Shown in pieces: positions 6,150-13,771 of a stretch of DNA of 64,000 bases. Position 1 is the first letter of the stretch. Every line of letters starts with the position of its first letter. Source of the DNA: an uncultured Eubacterium sp. Lineage in GTDB: Bacteria > Bacillota > Clostridia > Lachnospirales > Lachnospiraceae. The stretch lies in the NCBI GenBank assembly GCA_910584065.1, contig CAJTZN010000004.1:1-64000 (forward strand), read 5' to 3'. The position numbers and the translations under genes were made by a program. Under the pieces are notes generated by a model. The model saw only the letters and a list, made by a program, of their open reading frames with translations, was not told the origin of the DNA and did not search any database.

Positions 6150-8675
6150 CTACTTCGCCTTTAGTTCGATGCTTGGAATCTTTCTATTATATACTTCATC
6201 ACACTTTTTCAACAGAATTTGGTAAGGCGTACTCTTAAACATCCTTCGGTACTTTAAATACGTTGCTGCTACATCCGTCGGTATCTTAAATAAATCCTTG
6301 ATTTTAAAATATCTCAAATATTTATCTGACATTTTGCATGCCGTCTCAAGATATCTTTTTCTCTCATCTTCATCCAGCATTTTTTTGTATGTCTCATAAT
6401 AATCCGTATAAAGACCCGTTTGTCTTAGTACATAACTAAGTTTTGTTCCAGAATTACTATTTTCCCAAAGTAATTTATGCGCTTTATAGAAATTCTCTAG
6501 TGCCTGATTCTTATTATTGCGATTACTGCTCATTTCCGAACATAACAACAATCTTGCATAATGCGTATCTATTTGATAAGCATCAAAATCATCAATTTTC
6601 TCTGCATTCGCATATGCATTGTCAAAATAAATCTTGGCTAATGAATATTCTTCCAAATTTAAAGCCGTAATACCAAATTGCAGCCAAAAAAACGGGTTAT
6701 CCGTTGCCGTTGGTAAATTCTTAATCGAATCAAAATAATTATATATCTCCTGTTCATCTTGCTTTGTTAATTTCCTTTTTGTAGAAAACACAAGTTTGAT
6801 ATTTGAACGAGATACAAGAAATTTCCTCTGCTGTACATACTTTCTTACCCATATATCATTTTTCGAACACTCTTCATACAGTTTGTTAAGCATCTCTATC
6901 ATTTCTTTTTTCATATCACTCTGTCTTACAAGGTACTGAACATATATCGCCGACGATAAAATAAAACGATGATTCTCACTGTCAAGAATCTCCCTAACAT
7001 CTTGATTCATTTCATAACTCCGCAACAGATTATCCGATATATTCACAAACTTACATATGTCGGAATAAGTAAATTTGAGACGACATAATGAATTGATTGC
7101 TTGAACAATAACAAACATTCTCAATTCCACCTTGTCATTCAATACATTAACCACCTTCCGAATCTGTTTCTCGATTACTTCAGATTCCAGCAACAGATAG
7201 AATACTTTAGATAAATTTGCATCATAATCTTTCTTAATCTTCTTCTTTTTCTGCGAAGGATTCATCGTATCAAATTTCCCCCATAAACGATTCTTGTTAA
7301 GAACATTCACGAGTTCTGTTACATCTGAATCCGTCATTTTGTCAATATCGCACAAATACAAATCTTCTTCTGAATAATTATACTTTTCTGTCAGATTGTA
7401 ATACAGATTAATATTAATAGCAGTTCTACAAGTTAAAATAAGTTTTAGATTATCCGGAAAGTCCCTTCCCAAAGCCTTTATAAATTGAATATAGTATCCG
7501 TAATCATCTATCATGATAACATTACATTGATCTTCTACACTCTGAATTAGTTGTAAATCATCTATATAATTATCTATGTCCTTCAAAAAATATACATTAT
7601 AATTATTCTTCAAAAGTTCATTGGCCAAACACTCCAGAAAAACACTCTTACCGTTCCCAAGTTTTGACTGCAAAATTACCACCTGCTTACTCTCTAACTG
7701 TTTCAATACTTCTTCAATCGTCTCTTTACGGTGAATACAGTATCCTTCTTGGGTAATATACTTGATATCCAATTCTCCCTTTACTAGAAGATCAATAACA
7801 TCTTTAGAAGAATAATGTTCATCTGAACAATAAGATATAATCTCTCGTTTTTCAAATCCCAATAATTCGATAGGCTTCAATTGAGGCTTATAATCTTTAG
7901 CAACTTTGGCAATCTCTTGCGCCAATCCTGTAGTACCAAATTTGTACAACACCCCATAACGCTTTATCTTAAATTCATCATCCCCACAGAGTTTCTCACA
8001 ATCAATAAATATACACTTCTCTTTTATATTCAAATTAGCAATGCAGCGCACCAATTCCTGATCATACTTTAACGAATATCCAATAAAAATGACGGTCTTT
8101 GCTTTTCTCAAATCTGCTTCAAACAAATTGCTCCACGTACTCTGAAGCAAACCATCTCTATTGTAATTATCATCTGTTATCTTAAATTCATCGTAAAAGG
8201 AATCCTTATTCAATTTCTTAATATAACCATTAATATGAACAACTGCCTGCTCCAAATTACGCGCCGCCGAATATCTCGCATTGGTAATCGTAATAGACTC
8301 TCTAGAAATCCCCTGTTTCTCACTGGACAATTCAACTATATTATCGTAGTTTGTAGTATATATGCGCATCCATGGTAACGCACAAATCACATCCTGATCA
8401 GGTGTTGTAACAATACAAGTAAGTTCACTACAAAGAAAATCAATAAACTTTTCTAACCCTTTTTTACAATTCTCATCCTCGATATATCTTGATGAAGATA
8501 TTGTCAAGTTATCCGATCTCTCAATTCCCAAATCGTCACAAACTGCATATGACAGATCTTTTCCAACTTTCATTTCACTTCCGGAAATATTAACCCCTCC
8601 GTATGAAAATCCTGCTCCCAAAAACAGAACCGCATCTCCATCCATTACATATTTTATCGCCTGCTGTAACTCCAT
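6150..8675 (-). CDS. SIR2-STAND anti-phage defence protein
   Basis: An 841-residue multidomain protein. Residues ~1-265 form a SIR2-like NAD-binding domain with FLGAGFS (18-24), TTNYDN (107-112) and the probable catalytic His in VHINGYI (147-152). A P-loop ATPase follows, with Walker A GNGKS (340-344), Walker B VIMIDDYG (386-393) and a sensor-like LILTCRT. The C-terminal ~350 residues are helical repeats, probably TPR-like. This SIR2-STAND layout is typical of prokaryotic defence proteins that sense a phage protein and deplete NAD. AAAGGAG precedes the ATG at 8675. The gene is clearly AT-richer than its neighbours, suggesting transfer. No partner gene is seen. Confidence 0.82.
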   Translation of the reverse strand: MELQQAIKYVMDGDAVLFLGAGFSYGGVNISGSEMKVGKDLSYAVCDDLGIERSDNLTISSSRYIEDENCKKGLEKFIDFLCSELTCIVTTPDQDVICALPWMRIYTTNYDNIVELSSEKQGISRESITITNARYSAARNLEQAVVHINGYIKKLNKDSFYDEFKITDDNYNRDGLLQSTWSNLFEADLRKAKTVIFIGYSLKYDQELVRCIANLNIKEKCIFIDCEKLCGDDEFKIKRYGVLYKFGTTGLAQEIAKVAKDYKPQLKPIELLGFEKREIISYCSDEHYSSKDVIDLLVKGELDIKYITQEGYCIHRKETIEEVLKQLESKQVVILQSKLGNGKSVFLECLANELLKNNYNVYFLKDIDNYIDDLQLIQSVEDQCNVIMIDDYGYYIQFIKALGRDFPDNLKLILTCRTAININLYYNLTEKYNYSEEDLYLCDIDKMTDSDVTELVNVLNKNRLWGKFDTMNPSQKKKKIKKDYDANLSKVFYLLLESEVIEKQIRKVVNVLNDKVELRMFVIVQAINSLCRLKFTYSDICKFVNISDNLLRSYEMNQDVREILDSENHRFILSSAIYVQYLVRQSDMKKEMIEMLNKLYEECSKNDIWVRKYVQQRKFLVSRSNIKLVFSTKRKLTKQDEQEIYNYFDSIKNLPTATDNPFFWLQFGITALNLEEYSLAKIYFDNAYANAEKIDDFDAYQIDTHYARLLLCSEMSSNRNNKNQALENFYKAHKLLWENSNSGTKLSYVLRQTGLYTDYYETYKKMLDEDERKRYLETACKMSDKYLRYFKIKDLFKIPTDVAATYLKYRRMFKSTPYQILLKKCDEVYNRKIPSIELKAK

Positions 8676-8976
8676 AATTTCACTCTCCTTTATACTGTTG
8701 TACGCTCTCGGAAACTCAAATCCGCGCATATATGTTAAAACCCAAAACAACTTTATGAACTTTCTGAATAGGCTCAAGGAATAATTATTCCCGCACTACT
8801 CTTCTTCCTACCATCAGGAAAAGAAAAAAGCTACATAAGATATAGGCTCCGATAAAAAACTTTCAGAACCAGAACCTTATCTGCGCAATTACCTCTAATA
8901 AAACACTTCATCCCTGTATCTGTCATCAATTCCTCTCAAGTATCCCCTTATGTGATCAAGTTTGTTTTTCTTTCTC

Positions 8977-9004
8977 ATTATATCTTATCACTCAAAATTG
9001 TCAA
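8977..9004 (-). promoter_or_regulatory. Strong sigma-A promoter upstream of SIR2-STAND gene
   Basis: Consensus TTGACA (8999-9004) and TATAAT (8977-8982) on the minus strand with 16-base spacing. It lies about 300 bases before the SIR2-STAND ATG, leaving a long untranslated leader. Confidence 0.65.
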
Positions 9005-9236
9005 CCAAAGAAGTTCACGCTGCATGCGTAATGACAGGCACTGTTTGATTTTTATCTCACAGATTCGGCACTAATATACCTAAAGAAATCCTTGAAAGAA
9101 ATAAATTTCATTGTATACAATAGTGCCCAGTCCAGATTCAAGTACTATAGTTTACATTATATAATCTTTTTGTAAATTTTACCTTTCCCCACCACACTTC
9201 CAATCATGCCGCTGCAGTCGGCACAAACATTTTCGT

Positions 9237-9305
9237 GAAGAACGCTGCTTCCTGCGTTCTTCCTGTGTGAACTTGTTCACACTGTGGATAGGCGGCCTTG
9301 CCGCC
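9237..9305. repeat. Cluster of short palindromes downstream of XRE gene
   Basis: Three inverted repeats in a row: GAAGAACGC/GCGTTCTTC (9237-9262), GTGTGAAC/GTTCACAC (9265-9282) and GGCGG/CCGCC (9291-9305). They follow the stop of the XRE gene on the minus strand. The arrangement resembles repetitive extragenic palindromic elements; termination or mRNA stabilisation is possible. A related cluster lies at 9753-9823. Confidence 0.55.
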
Positions 9306-9346
9306 GTAGAACTCCTTAACTTTCGTTCTTTGAAAGCTTAGGGGTT

Positions 9347-9688
9347 CTATTCACACTTTTCCTCACGCAAAACCCGCCGCATGCTCCTGACAAGCGATAA
9401 AATAAGATGTATCTCATCTTCCGTACAACTGCCCAGTTCCTGCAGGAGCAGATTTTCCAGCACAAGCCTCCCCTTCTTTTCCGGATAAAAGATCGAAAAG
9501 AGCGGAAGATCCAGCTCGCGCACCAGCGCGTATAATATTTGAAACTGCGGATTTCCCGTATTATTTTCAATGTCGATGATCGTCCTCTTGCACACGCCGA
9601 TGCGCTCCGCCAGCGCCTCCTGTGTCAAATGTCTGCTCTTTCTCATTTCCCGCACCAGATCACCGAGTTCCGCACCTCTTTGGTTCAT
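9347..9688 (-). CDS. XRE-family transcriptional regulator
   Basis: A 113-residue protein with an N-terminal Cro/CI helix-turn-helix (about 8-62): LTQEALAERIGV is the first helix pair, RTIIDIENN the recognition end, and QILYALVRELDLPL the closing helix. The C-terminal 45 residues are helical and probably mediate dimerisation. The ATG at 9688 follows GAGGTGA. It is monocistronic, with a good promoter upstream and palindromes on both sides. The target is unknown; self-regulation is typical for the family. Confidence 0.85.
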   Translation of the reverse strand: MNQRGAELGDLVREMRKSRHLTQEALAERIGVCKRTIIDIENNTGNPQFQILYALVRELDLPLFSIFYPEKKGRLVLENLLLQELGSCTEDEIHLILSLVRSMRRVLREEKCE

Positions 9689-9708
9689 TTTGATTCACCT
9701 CAGAGGAA

Positions 9709-9737
9709 ATTATATAACACATCTTCTTATGGTACAA
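9709..9737 (-). promoter_or_regulatory. Sigma-A promoter of XRE gene
   Basis: TTGTAC (9732-9737) and TATAAT (9709-9714) on the minus strand, 17-base spacing, ending 20 bases before the ATG. The hairpin at 9753-9780 lies just upstream and could be an operator. Confidence 0.65.
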
Positions 9738-9752
9738 TGGTCTACTGTTCCT

Positions 9753-9823
9753 GTAAAAGTGAATTATTTTTCACTTTTACAAATAGTGGAAGAATGCTGC
9801 TTTGCAGCAAGTCCGCTTGCGGA
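9753..9823. repeat. Palindrome cluster between XRE gene and MacB-like gene
   Basis: A perfect 10-bp stem GTAAAAGTGA/TCACTTTTAC (9753-9780) is followed by TGCTGC/GCAGCA (9795-9809) and TCCGC/GCGGA (9812-9823). The series lies downstream of the gene ending at 9847 and upstream of the XRE promoter, so it may serve as terminator, operator or both. Style and position match the cluster at 9237-9305. Confidence 0.5.
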
Positions 9824-9846
9824 TAGTAGTTTTATTCACACTCGCC

Positions 9847-10476
9847 CTATGCGCCGATCCAGCGCTCCATCCGTTTCTTATCCATTTCCATCTGCGCACG
9901 GCTCTCCGAGCGGACGGCCAGATCCGTCACTTCCTCATCCCGGCCAGGCGTCAATCCATAGACGCACAATTCTTTTTCCTGATATTCAATTCCGGCGACA
10001 TAGTAACTCTCCCCGCGGATCTCTACACTCCTGCCGACCGCTTTTGTACTTCCAAACAGCCGCCATGCCGTGTCTTCCCCCAATATACAATACCCCGTCG
10101 CCGAAAACGCGAGCCGATTCGAGCCCGGAAACAGGATGGACGCATCCCCGGCGACTCCCAGCGTCCTCACCTCGGTACTGCGGTTATACTCCGCATTTGT
10201 CACGGTCTCGGACTCATGTTCGATCCATACGACGGCGTCCAGCCCCTCCGCAGGCAGTTTCCCCATACACTGCTGCAGTCTCTTGTCATATACGACAGGC
10301 GTCGTAAGTTTTACCTTCTCTATATGCGGCCGGCCGGCAACAGCATAAAAGATGCACAATCCGGCGACGACGACACTCACAGCCAGCAGAAAAAATACGA
10401 CTACTTTCTTTCTTCCCACCCGCTTATCAATCCGCTTATCAATCCGCTTATTCCTCATCCTATCATTCCTCATCAT
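9847..10476 (-). CDS. Membrane-anchored MacB periplasmic-core-like protein
   Basis: 209 residues. A basic N-terminus with a RIDK repeat precedes one membrane helix (about 24-46, VVVFFLLAVSVVVAGLCIFY). The remainder resembles the extracellular core domain of MacB/FtsX-type ABC permeases: TNAEYNRSTEVRTLGVAG, ILGEDTAWRLFGSTKAVG, then VEIRGESYYVAGIEY. A true permease would have three more C-terminal helices; these are absent. The gene overlaps the end of the adaptor gene by 14 bases and has GGGGAGG upstream, so the two are co-expressed. It may partner the adaptor in an unusual complex or be a reduced permease. Confidence 0.6.
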   Translation of the reverse strand: MMRNDRMRNKRIDKRIDKRVGRKKVVVFFLLAVSVVVAGLCIFYAVAGRPHIEKVKLTTPVVYDKRLQQCMGKLPAEGLDAVVWIEHESETVTNAEYNRSTEVRTLGVAGDASILFPGSNRLAFSATGYCILGEDTAWRLFGSTKAVGRSVEIRGESYYVAGIEYQEKELCVYGLTPGRDEEVTDLAVRSESRAQMEMDKKRMERWIGA

Positions 10477-11968
10477 CCGTATCCTCCCCCGATTCCACCA
10501 GCCGGACTTTATCGCCCGGCGCTACCGCTTTGCTGGCAAATACGACGATCTCGTCCTCTTCCTGCAGGGAACCGTCCTCCAACGCAGCATCGCTCTCATT
10601 TTGATCGACAACGGTCACTTCCTTCTTGACCACGCTCCACTCGGTGCCCAGGATCGTGTCCACCTCCCGCATCAGAAGGACATAATCCCTGTTATTATCT
10701 GAATAGAGCGCGGAGAGCGGAACACAGCACGAATACTGCCGCGACTTGTCCGTCCTCTCGAGCGACCCCGTTTCCCCCAAGAAATGATCCTTTCCCGATG
10801 CCGTGGCAACAGCTTCATACATGCCGTCCTCCGTCGGCCGAATCGCCGAAATGACACAGTCCTCCTCCTTCACCTTCCCATTCTGAAAAAGGAGCGTCAC
10901 CGTATCCCCGGTAGACAAAAGCTGCGTCTGCTCCTCCGTGATCTCCGCGCGGAAATTCCAGCCGCGTGACCCATCCGCCAGAAGGATCGCCGCGCTGTCC
11001 GCCGTCCGGTCGCCCGCCTTCACACAGCACTCGGTAACATAACCGTCCTCCTCACTGACAACCTTCCCCTTGTGATCCAGCAGCTTTTGAAACCCTTCCC
11101 TCTGCTTCCGCAATTGTTCAATCGCATTTTTTCCCTCCAACTGCACACTCTCGTCAGCCGGTTCCGCATCCCCGGCTTCCCCCACCGCCCGTTCCGCCTG
11201 CAAAACCGCACTCTTCCGTTCCGCCTTCGCCGCAGAAAACGCCGCCCGCTTCTGCTCCAGTTCCTCCCGGAGCGCTTTCTTTCCCTCTTCCCACTCCGCT
11301 TCCGCAGACGAAACCATCTTCTCCCTGTAAATATCAAATGTATCCCTGTCCTCCTGCGTCGCCCCATTCCGCTCCGCCTGCCTCTTATACACCTGATACT
11401 CCACATCCTTCTTCACCTTCTCTTCCAAAAAATCCCCACGCGCCGGATACTCCTCCCACTTATCCTTTGCCCTCTCATACGCCCTCCGTGCAGCAGAAAC
11501 CGCCTGATTCTGCACCTCCCGCACATTCCGCAGTTCCCTCTGCGCCCTCTGTCTCGCCTTCCGCGCCGTCTGTTCCACCACCCTCTTACTCTCATCCGCC
11601 GCCGCAATCTTCCCTTCTTCCATCCGGATCTTCTCTCCCAAATCCCGGGTCAACTCCTCAAGATCCGCAACATCCACCCGCATCAAAACCTTCCCCTTCT
11701 CCACCTTCTCCCCCACTTTCACACAAACCTCCTGCACCCGCACACCTTCCGCCACAACGACGTCCCTCTCCCTGACCGCCTCAACCACCCCCGAAACGCT
11801 CACCTCATGGGAAATGCTCTTCCCCGCCGCCCGTCCCGTCTCCACCTGCGGCATCTGATACGCATAAATCCCCCTAGAAACCCCCGTACAAACCCCCATA
11901 ACACCCAAAAAACCTAAAAACACCCGAACCACTCTCTTCCTTCTCTTCCCAATCTCCATACGACTCAT
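10463..11968 (-). CDS. MacA/HlyD-type efflux periplasmic adaptor
   Basis: A 501-residue membrane-fusion protein. One membrane helix lies at about 12-32. The first half of the biotinyl-lipoyl-like domain (VSVSGVVEAVRERDVVVAEG, then VCVKVGEKVEKGKVLMRVD) is followed by a long Lys/Glu/Arg-rich coiled-coil hairpin (about 105-290). The second lipoyl half (GKVVSEEDGYVTECCVKAGD) and beta-barrel regions follow. Such adaptors link an inner-membrane transporter to the outside. Only a MacB-core-like protein overlaps it; no ABC ATPase or full permease is adjacent, so the transporter must be elsewhere or the system is reduced. Confidence 0.82.
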   Translation of the reverse strand: MSRMEIGKRRKRVVRVFLGFLGVMGVCTGVSRGIYAYQMPQVETGRAAGKSISHEVSVSGVVEAVRERDVVVAEGVRVQEVCVKVGEKVEKGKVLMRVDVADLEELTRDLGEKIRMEEGKIAAADESKRVVEQTARKARQRAQRELRNVREVQNQAVSAARRAYERAKDKWEEYPARGDFLEEKVKKDVEYQVYKRQAERNGATQEDRDTFDIYREKMVSSAEAEWEEGKKALREELEQKRAAFSAAKAERKSAVLQAERAVGEAGDAEPADESVQLEGKNAIEQLRKQREGFQKLLDHKGKVVSEEDGYVTECCVKAGDRTADSAAILLADGSRGWNFRAEITEEQTQLLSTGDTVTLLFQNGKVKEEDCVISAIRPTEDGMYEAVATASGKDHFLGETGSLERTDKSRQYSCCVPLSALYSDNNRDYVLLMREVDTILGTEWSVVKKEVTVVDQNESDAALEDGSLQEEDEIVVFASKAVAPGDKVRLVESGEDTDDEE

Positions 11969-12098
11969 TCTCCACCAATCCTTTCTATCAAGTCAACCCC
12001 TACCAAACCAAAATAAACCACAACCCCATTTCCACCTACCCAAAACTCCCGCCAAACCTTCTCCCAAAAAACCTCTCCCAAAAACCCCCTCCCACCCC

Positions 12099-12944
12099 CT
12101 ACCCTTTAACCCCCGCCGCCACAATCCCCTTCTCCAGATAATCCTGCCCCGCCGCGAACACAAACACCGCCGGGACCAGCGTCACCACCGACGCCGCCAA
12201 TGCCGTCCCCGCCTGCTCAGGCCCGATCTCCGGCAGATACAGAGAAAGCGGCCACAGCGTTTTATCCTTTAAAAATGCCAATGGCTGTTCCATCATATTC
12301 CAGGTATCGAGAAATCCCAAAATGACCGCGGACAAAATCCCCGGCGACCCGAGCGGGATCCCCACACTCCAGAAGATCCGGAACTCCCCGGCGCCGTCCA
12401 CGCGCGCCGCCTCCAGCATTTCATTCGGCACCGACGTAAACCCGCGGTAAATAAGAAACACGGGAAACGTCGAAAACACGGCCGGCAGTATGACGGACGC
12501 CTGCGTGTCCATCAGGTGCATGCCGTTCATCACAAGATAAGACGGCAGCATCGTCACCTGGAACGGAAGCAGCATCAGCATCACATAGAGCGTGAACAAG
12601 ATCCCGCGCCCCTTAAAACGGTACACGGCGAACGCCCACGCCGCCGGAACGGCTATGATCAGCTGTCCGGCGATGACGAGCGCCACGATCTTCACCGAAT
12701 TCCAAAACACCGTGAAAAACTCCGGCATCCGAAACAACAGTTTCGAAAAATGGGAAAGCGTGGGATAGCAGGGCAATAATGTCCAGTGGATCCCCCCGCT
12801 CCCCTCCGCACCCGATAATACCGGACGCAGACTGTCTGCCAGTTCATTTCCGCTCTTGAGCGAGCCAAAAAGTACGAGTACGACCGGCGCGCAGACAAGC
12901 GCTGCCAGGCAGAACACGACCACTGTCACAAACCATTTCCTCAA
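12099..12944 (-). CDS. Carbohydrate ABC transporter permease (MalG type)
   Basis: A 281-residue inner-membrane subunit with six predicted helices. The EAA loop EAARVDGAGEFRIFW, which contacts the ATPase, sits at about 180-194, followed by IPLGSPGILSAVILGF. MalG-type permeases act with a MalF-type partner and a lipoprotein binder to import oligosaccharides. The frame opens with TTG at 12944 behind GAGGTG. It is the last gene of a three-gene operon; no ATPase is encoded, so a shared MsmK-type ATPase is expected. Confidence 0.88.
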   Translation of the reverse strand: MRKWFVTVVVFCLAALVCAPVVLVLFGSLKSGNELADSLRPVLSGAEGSGGIHWTLLPCYPTLSHFSKLLFRMPEFFTVFWNSVKIVALVIAGQLIIAVPAAWAFAVYRFKGRGILFTLYVMLMLLPFQVTMLPSYLVMNGMHLMDTQASVILPAVFSTFPVFLIYRGFTSVPNEMLEAARVDGAGEFRIFWSVGIPLGSPGILSAVILGFLDTWNMMEQPLAFLKDKTLWPLSLYLPEIGPEQAGTALAASVVTLVPAVFVFAAGQDYLEKGIVAAGVKG

Positions 12945-12954
12945 CAGTCACACC

Positions 12955-13770
12955 TCACTTTTCTTCCCACAAATGCTGCAATACCAGAACGAACAAAACA
13001 AATACGATCGTGATACAGACGGCAGCAGCAGCCATTTTGTCAATATCCAGATTGGTAAACCAGTTGTTAAACAGATGCTGGAGCAGATACATCTGCTGCT
13101 GCGGATACGCCCCCGCCACCAGATACGCTTCCCGGAACACTTTAAAAGAATTGAGGAACGATAATATAGTAATTGTATACAGGATCGGCTTCAGACCGGG
13201 CAGCACCACGTAGAAAAAGCATTTCAGCTCGGAGGCCCCGTCGGTCCTCGCCGCCTCCTTTAATTCCTCGGGAACGCCGTGGAGTCCGGCCAGCCAGAGT
13301 ACGATCGTATAACCCAGGTTCTTCCACACATAACTCATGATCAGCACCCAGAACGACGCTCCCGTCCCGAGCCAGTCGACGGGCGCCAGCCCGAACAGGC
13401 CGAGCCCCTCATTGATCAGCCCGTTTTTGTGGAACAGCATTTTCCATATGAGTACGACTGTCGCCGTCGGCACCGCCATCGGAAAGAGATAGGCCGACTT
13501 CAGGCCCTGTACCCATTTCAGCCGGTTGATCGCCAGCGAGAGGAGAAGCGACAATACGACCAGCAGCGGCAGTCCGATCCCCACAAACCGCAGCGTATTT
13601 TTCACGGCCAGTAAGAATGCCTGGTTTGAAAAGATCGTACGATAATTGTCGATGCCGCAGAACTGCTGCGTCACGGCCGTCTGGAACGAGCGCTTTCCCA
13701 CATCGGCAAACGGGAGGAGCACGAAAAGGAACACGCCCGCCAAACTGGGCAGCAGAAACAAAAACCGCAC
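12955..13770 (-). CDS. Carbohydrate ABC transporter permease (MalF/UgpA type)
   Basis: A multi-pass permease of about 271 residues starting with a FLFLLPSLAGVFLF helix. The EAA loop reads ELKEAARTDGASELKCFF, followed by VLPGLKPILYTITILSF. It pairs with the MalG-type gene 10 bases downstream. The start is uncertain: GTG at 13770 lies just after the upstream stop with GGAG close by, while TTG at 13827 would add a basic 19-residue N-terminus overlapping the binder gene. There is no ATG in the region. Confidence 0.85.
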   Translation of the reverse strand: MRFLFLLPSLAGVFLFVLLPFADVGKRSFQTAVTQQFCGIDNYRTIFSNQAFLLAVKNTLRFVGIGLPLLVVLSLLLSLAINRLKWVQGLKSAYLFPMAVPTATVVLIWKMLFHKNGLINEGLGLFGLAPVDWLGTGASFWVLIMSYVWKNLGYTIVLWLAGLHGVPEELKEAARTDGASELKCFFYVVLPGLKPILYTITILSFLNSFKVFREAYLVAGAYPQQQMYLLQHLFNNWFTNLDIDKMAAAAVCITIVFVLFVLVLQHLWEEK

Positions 13771-13771
13771 A

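Larger units (their letters stand above)
8676..9346. other. AT-rich intergenic region between SIR2-STAND and XRE genes
   Basis: About 670 bases without a convincing gene. It holds a sigma-A promoter at 8977-9004 for the SIR2-STAND gene, hence a leader of about 295 bases, and a palindrome cluster at 9237-9305. A 26-codon open frame (ATG at 8979, starting MRKKNKLDHIRGYLRG) begins inside the -10 box with no ribosome site; it is more likely a remnant than a gene. Confidence 0.6.

Noticed and set aside
8902..8981. 26-codon ORF in the SIR2 leader (MRKKNKLDHIRGYLRG...)
   Set aside because: Its ATG overlaps the promoter -10 and there is no ribosome site; noted in the intergenic entry only.
11072..11917. 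281-codon plus-strand open frame opposite the MacA-like gene
   Set aside because: Pro/Leu/His/Arg low-complexity, antisense to the coiled coil; shadow.
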